Shown here: one piece after another, positions 27,001-33,000 of the stretch
How positions within the stretch are numbered: the stretch's first letter is position 1
Layout: each line of letters starts with the position of its first letter
Source: a bacterium
GTDB lineage: Bacteria; RUG730; JAAEPJ01
Reading direction: 5' to 3'
Assembly: GCA_024222485.1 (NCBI GenBank)
Contig: JAAEPJ010000256.1
Span: forward strand, 1-35,008
DNA: 35,008 bases
Position numbers and translations under genes: made by a program
The notes under the pieces: generated by a model
What the model saw: only the letters and a program-made list of their open reading frames with translations
Databases searched by the model: none
What the model was told of the DNA's origin: nothing

Positions 27001-30000
27001 AGAAGACAAAGAATGACAGGGAATTAAAAGACTTTTTAGAAAGAAAAAAACATGAGAGGTTTAACGCTAAATTTAATAGTATAGTTGATGATTTAGGCGA
27101 TAAAGACATTAGTGTTATAAAAATACGTTACTTGAGAAAATTATTTCCTATGTTTTTTAAGCCGATTGGTAATCAAAGAAATATTTTATATGCAGAGAGA
27201 TATTCGAGATTTACCACGAATATTATTGCTTTATTAAGAATGAAAAGTAGCAGGACTGATCTCTTTGATCAGAAATTCGAAACTTTAGCTGATTTTGAAT
27301 TGACTTTACAAAAAGATCTTAAGAATCAGTATGATCTTAAAATTCAGAAAATCATACAGAAGAGTAAAATGCCTTATATTTCTGATCCGATATCTTTACG
27401 TGATATTGAAATTCAGAAAATCCTACATAAGACTAAAATGCCTTATATTTCTGATCCGTTATTTTTACAGGATGATATTAGTAAGATTGACTTATTACTT
27501 GTTGATTTAGTAGCAAAACTCCAAGATCAAATTAAGCGAGAGAACAAAGACTATGTGATGAGGTCCTCAATACTGGAAATATTAAATGAGCTTGATAAGA
27601 AAAATAGTTTATTTAATTTCTTTACTGAAAAAGAGAATATAGCAACAGATCAAGACTTAAAGAATATAAAAACCCCTCAAGACTTACAGAGTTTACTAAT
27701 AAAGTTGATGTTGAAGCGACAGACTCAACTGATGTTGAAGGAAAAGAATCAAATGATGTTGGAGGAAAAGAATCAAATGATGTTGGATAATTTTAGTGAT
27801 ATTAATTTAGAAAACAACCGTCTTGCTGATTTACTAAGAAAAGTCTACGATAAAATTAAGCAAGAGAGCATAGACTTTGATGGTGTGGATCTCAGGCTTC
27901 ATGATTTAATGAAAATATTAAATGATTTTGATAAGCAAAATAGTTTAGTTAAGTTGTTTACTGCAGAGAATATAGCAACAGCTCAAGACTTAGAGAATAT
28001 AGCAACAGTTCAAGACTTAGAGAATTTAATAATACAGTTGATCTTGAAGCGAGATAGTAAAATATTTATTGCATTACATCATAAGGTTAAAGATGATAAT
28101 ACTAAAAATGCAAAGCTATTATTATCTTTATATGAAAGTTTACGACGAGATGCAAAATGGAGCAAAAAAGATAGCAAAGACAATGGCTGGGGCTGGACAA
28201 GGTACCGATCGTTTATAGATAGTTTGGACGCATTTGTTATACAATTAGATGGGAATGACCATTCTTTTAGACTTACTAATGAGAAAGATCTTGCTGATAT
28301 ATTTAAGCAAGTTGATGGTGAAGAAGGTAAAAAAGAAGAGTTAGAGTCAATGCTTCAAGATATCTATATAATAAAGGCTATTGATCCTCTCTTCGATACT
28401 AAAAATCAAGAGCATACCCAGCAGACCCAAGCGAATAACTTTGATATGGAGCTATATATAGATAGTTCAAAGTTTGCACTAAGAAAAATAAAAGTTCTTA
28501 AATCACTACAGAAGGAGGACATGGACGATATAAATGGATTGAAGACTGGAATTGATTCTAAGACTGAAATTGATTCTAAGACTGAAATTGATTCTATTTT
28601 GATTCAATCAGAAAATGAATTGAAATCGCTATTTATGAATAAAGAAAAAAGTATAGGAAATACTGAAACAAAGCAGGATTCAGCGAATCAGCTATCAAAA
28701 ATTTGGGAGGATATGGAGCAATCAAAATTTTGGAAAAATTTTAAGTCTAGGAATGAAATGATAAAACCTTCTTCTGCTTCAGTGAATCAAGAGGAAAAGG
28801 GTATTGTTGATATAGTTGATATGAAAGAAGAATTAAAAATTGAACCGCTATCGCTATTAGAATTTAAAAAAAGTGATACTGATATAAGAGAAGAATCGAT
28901 GCAATCGCGATTAGAATTAAAAAGAAGTGATGAGATAAGAGAAGACTCATCGATGAAGCTATTAGAAATTTTGGATGATTATAATATTTATATGTATGTC
29001 AAAGCTTTGGATGAATCTAATTTTTTAGAAAAAGATTCTAATTTTTTTAAGAATTTACATAAATCTAGCAAGAGTGATAAAACCTCCAATACTTTTAAAG
29101 ATTTTATAGAAGAGCTAGTGGAAAATTTTATGGAGATAGATTTTTCTGGTAAAGATATGGATTTTTCTGCTCAATCATACCATCAAGATAAGTTGGATTA
29201 TTCTATTTCAACCTTTATTGAGACTAATGTGAAAGCTGGTATGCTGGATGATATCTTTGAAAAGGAAATTTTAAAAGAGAAAAACCCTTCCATAAAAATA
29301 AAAAAACTGCATGGAAAATTAAAAGAGGCTCAACTAACAATTGATAAATTAAAGATTCGTGATATGCTTTTATCCAATAAACCCGAAGCCAAAAAGAATT
29401 TTATAAACTCAGGTTTCCAAATACTGTTAATCAGGCAAGTTCAAGAAGAGATAAAAATTAGGGAGCGTAATAGGCAGCGTAATGAAAAAAGAGCTAATGA
29501 TCTGGCTGATATTCAAGATAGCTTAACCCTTATGGAGAAGTTCCGCTTTCAAGGGAAGACTAATACAGAAGAGAATATAGAGAAACAGATCCAAGGAGAG
29601 CTTGACGGATTAAAATTACCTCCGCATAATATTACATTTACAGGCAGTCATTTTTATTATCATAATAAAATGGAGCAATTTAAGGTTAATGATTGTGGAT
29701 TCTACGCCTTAAAAAGATTAATATATCATTTAGAGAAAAAGGGAATGGCTGGAGGTTGTAAGAAGGATAGTTGGAAGTATAGTATTTCTTACTTAAGGGC
29801 GAAGGTGGCTATTTTAACCTCTAACCCTGATTATGTTAACAAAGATCTGTGGCTAACGACACATGCTTTGATTGCATTATTAGATGCTTTAGGTGTGCCT
29901 AAAATGTATCAGAATATTGAAGGAAATGGTGCTGATTATGATGCACAAGTAAATTTCTCTACTTTTTCATTGGACCAATTCAAGAAGCAGCACTTACTGT

Positions 30001-33000
30001 TGAACCCTTATGGTAGCAGCATAACTACTATAAAAGAAAAAATTTCTTATAAATATGAAGTAGAAGCTGCTCAGCTTTGGTTTAGAAGTGAAGCAAGGTT
30101 TAAGTCAGGTTCTACTTTCAGTGAAAAGTATGAGAGTATAATTCCATCCATTAATAAAGAGATTCAAAACGGTAATTTCAATTTAGTATTAACCTTAGAT
30201 CCAAATATGTATAATTTCTCAATTAAGATAAACCAAAAACAACCCAAGGTTAATATTCATAATTTGAATAAAAGAACTAGAAAGAGCAAAAACACTAAGA
30301 TACCTTCTCGTTTAATTTCTCAAAGAGAGCAGATTTCTCAAAGGCAAAGTACTGATAGAGTGATTGTTCAGAATGCATTGATGATCAATATTAAGGAATA
30401 CAATAATATTAATCTTGGTGATCCACTATTTGCAAAAAATAATACTCATAAACCAAACCTTGGAAAAGGCAAAGTTGGAAAATATTATTTTGAGAATATG
30501 GATAAAGTCACAGAAGAGGATATCTTTAGTGCTTTGAAAGAATATAAATACATAAATGATAATGGTGAAATAACAAAAAAATTCAAAGATATTAAAGATA
30601 AGGATCAATTTACTTTGAAGGGAAACAATGGGTTTAGATATAGATTCATTCGTGATGCTATAATGCGGTTGCCAATTGAAGAGTTGAGCATTGCTGTTAG
30701 TAATGCTTTTAAAGAAGAAGATTTGGAAAAGACTTTAAAAGCTCAGTTCAAATTAGAAAATAAAAAGCATTTTAAGACAGAATATACTAAAATTGAAGCT
30801 ATACTCTCCAATAATACATTCTCTTTTACCTTAAGTAAGCTACCTTTATTATCTGAGCTATTTACGGAGTTAAGTAAAGAAGATGTAATAGATCCATTGT
30901 ATAGATATATAAGGTTAAGAAACTTTATGGAAGCAATAGAGAGCCTAATCAATGATCCATTTAAGTTAGCTATGGTGATATACGAGAGTGATAATATTGT
31001 TGATTTAGAACGAGTATTATTGAAAACTCAAAAAGACTTTTTTGACAAAAAGAGATTAAATTTTGGATACATTTTAGAGGATATTGATACCGAGATGAAA
31101 GGAACAAGAGGATCAAGCATGCAATCTTATTTCGATAGTCTCCCGGAATTATTAGGGAACAAGATAAAAGGATTATCTCTCAATACAAGAGAGGATCAAA
31201 TTAAATATAGAAATTTTATGGATAGGATATATTTTTTAGAAAAGAGTTTAGAAAATTTGAAGGGTATAAATCGAGAAAAATTTGGTAAGAAAAACTTAGA
31301 ATCTCGGTTAGATTTGATTATAAAAGATGAGGATGTTATTAATATGAATCTCATCCGTTCTAATTTGAAAGAAAAAAAAGTCTATCAAGTTAAAATGGAT
31401 ATTTTAAACGATCTCGTATATAAGCGATTTCAGGCAGCTATAGAGGAAGAAGATTTTAATTACCCTGAAAATCATATTTTTGAGATTTTATCTTCTGCGA
31501 ATGCGGGTAGATCTGGCGAGCTATTATCACAACTTTGGGAAGATGAAGCAAAGCCTTTCATGAAGAACGAGGCCGCTTTGGCAGCAATATTAACTGTGCT
31601 TACTGCCCCAGGAATGAAGATTCATGTTAATACTAAGAAAGGGGAAGACTTGTTTAAGCTTCTTCTAGACCCAATTAGCTTTGATTCTTATCACTCTAAT
31701 TTGATAAAATTTTTGAAAAATATTTTGCTTATAAATCAAAATAAACAGCTTGGGTTTGATAATCAAAAAGCTATTGAGAAAATCGATAGGATAAATACTA
31801 AGAATATTCTTACCTTATTAGAGACCTTTGACGTTTTATGTTCTGTTGAGAAGGATTTAGACCCAAGATATGATCAGGCAATCGTCAATTTTGATGATGG
31901 TGTTGTCGTTACATATTTCAGGCAAGAGGATAGTACATTTATTGTTGCAGACGGGTTAACTTTAAAGAGGATGTCCAAAGTTAACTTACAAACCTATCTA
32001 CAAGACTTAAAGAAGGATTCAAATAATGTCGATGTTATTGTTATAAACTCTAATGATCCCGATGATAATAATTCTTTTATTGAAAAACTAAATAAGGCAA
32101 TGGTCATAAAGGATTATAAGAAAAATATTGTGGATAGAAAGAAAGATATTGTGAATAGAAAGAGCGAGTCCAATAAGCAAAAGAGCGAGGCCAATAAGAA
32201 AAAGAGCGAGTCCAATAAGCAAATGCAGAAAAAGAGAGAAGTTGAAAGAAATACATACAAAATAGTCTTAGGTGTGAAGACGAAGAATGCTCGCATCGTT
32301 TTTGATAATTCTGATGTCATTAGATATTCCAAGCAAAATGATGGTAGATTTATTGTTGAATACTTTGAATACTTTGATCGTAAATTGAAACTAGTATCAA
32401 AGATGATGTTCAAATCTGACTTAAAGAGGTATCTAAAAGAGTTAAAGAATGAGTCACAAATTAAAGAGATTTCTATTCTACTTAATCTTAATCTTAAGCC
32501 GCCGTCTAGTGACAATAATGATGATTCAGTACATTTAGTACATTCAGTAGATTCAGAACATTCAGAACATTTAGAACATTCAGTAGAAGAGAAAATGGAT
32601 AATCCAATAGAGGATAATCCAATAGAGGAGAATCCAATAGATAAGCCCTTTAGTGAGGATAAGCATGTGGTGGATATAGGCAATAAAACTAGTAATATGG
32701 ATGAGAGTAAAAAACCTATGATAGAGTTAGATATTCGCGATAAATTTATAGAAAAAAAGGAGCAGAAGCGTGGTACAAAATCAAGATTATCTATTAACGA
32801 AGATGATTTCTCTAAGCTTGCTTATACTGAGGTGAAATCTTATATAAAGATGTTAGCTACTAAGGATAATGACGAAAAAAAGATACTAAAGATGATTCGC
32901 ATGACGTTAGATAAGTATTATGTGACTATGCATACTTTAAGTATTTTAGATTTTTTTTCTCCTACAGATATAGACTATAATAATGGGAATATACTTCATA

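Noticed and set aside
29580-29700. Ulp1/C48-type (clan CE) protease
   Set aside because: The Gln-to-Cys spacing fits, but the catalytic His and Asp should lie 50-70 residues upstream, where there is only a charged coiled coil. C39/papain order is the better fit.
31569-31628. Transmembrane helix in the last domain
   Set aside because: The stretch is moderately hydrophobic (AALAAILTVLTAP) but short and bounded by charged residues; it looks like a buried helix.
32114-32683. A 189-codon open frame on the minus strand
   Set aside because: It lies opposite a low-complexity repeat of the plus-strand gene; its Ser/Cys/Glu repeats are the reverse complement of the linker codons. It has no domain and no ribosome binding site that I can see.
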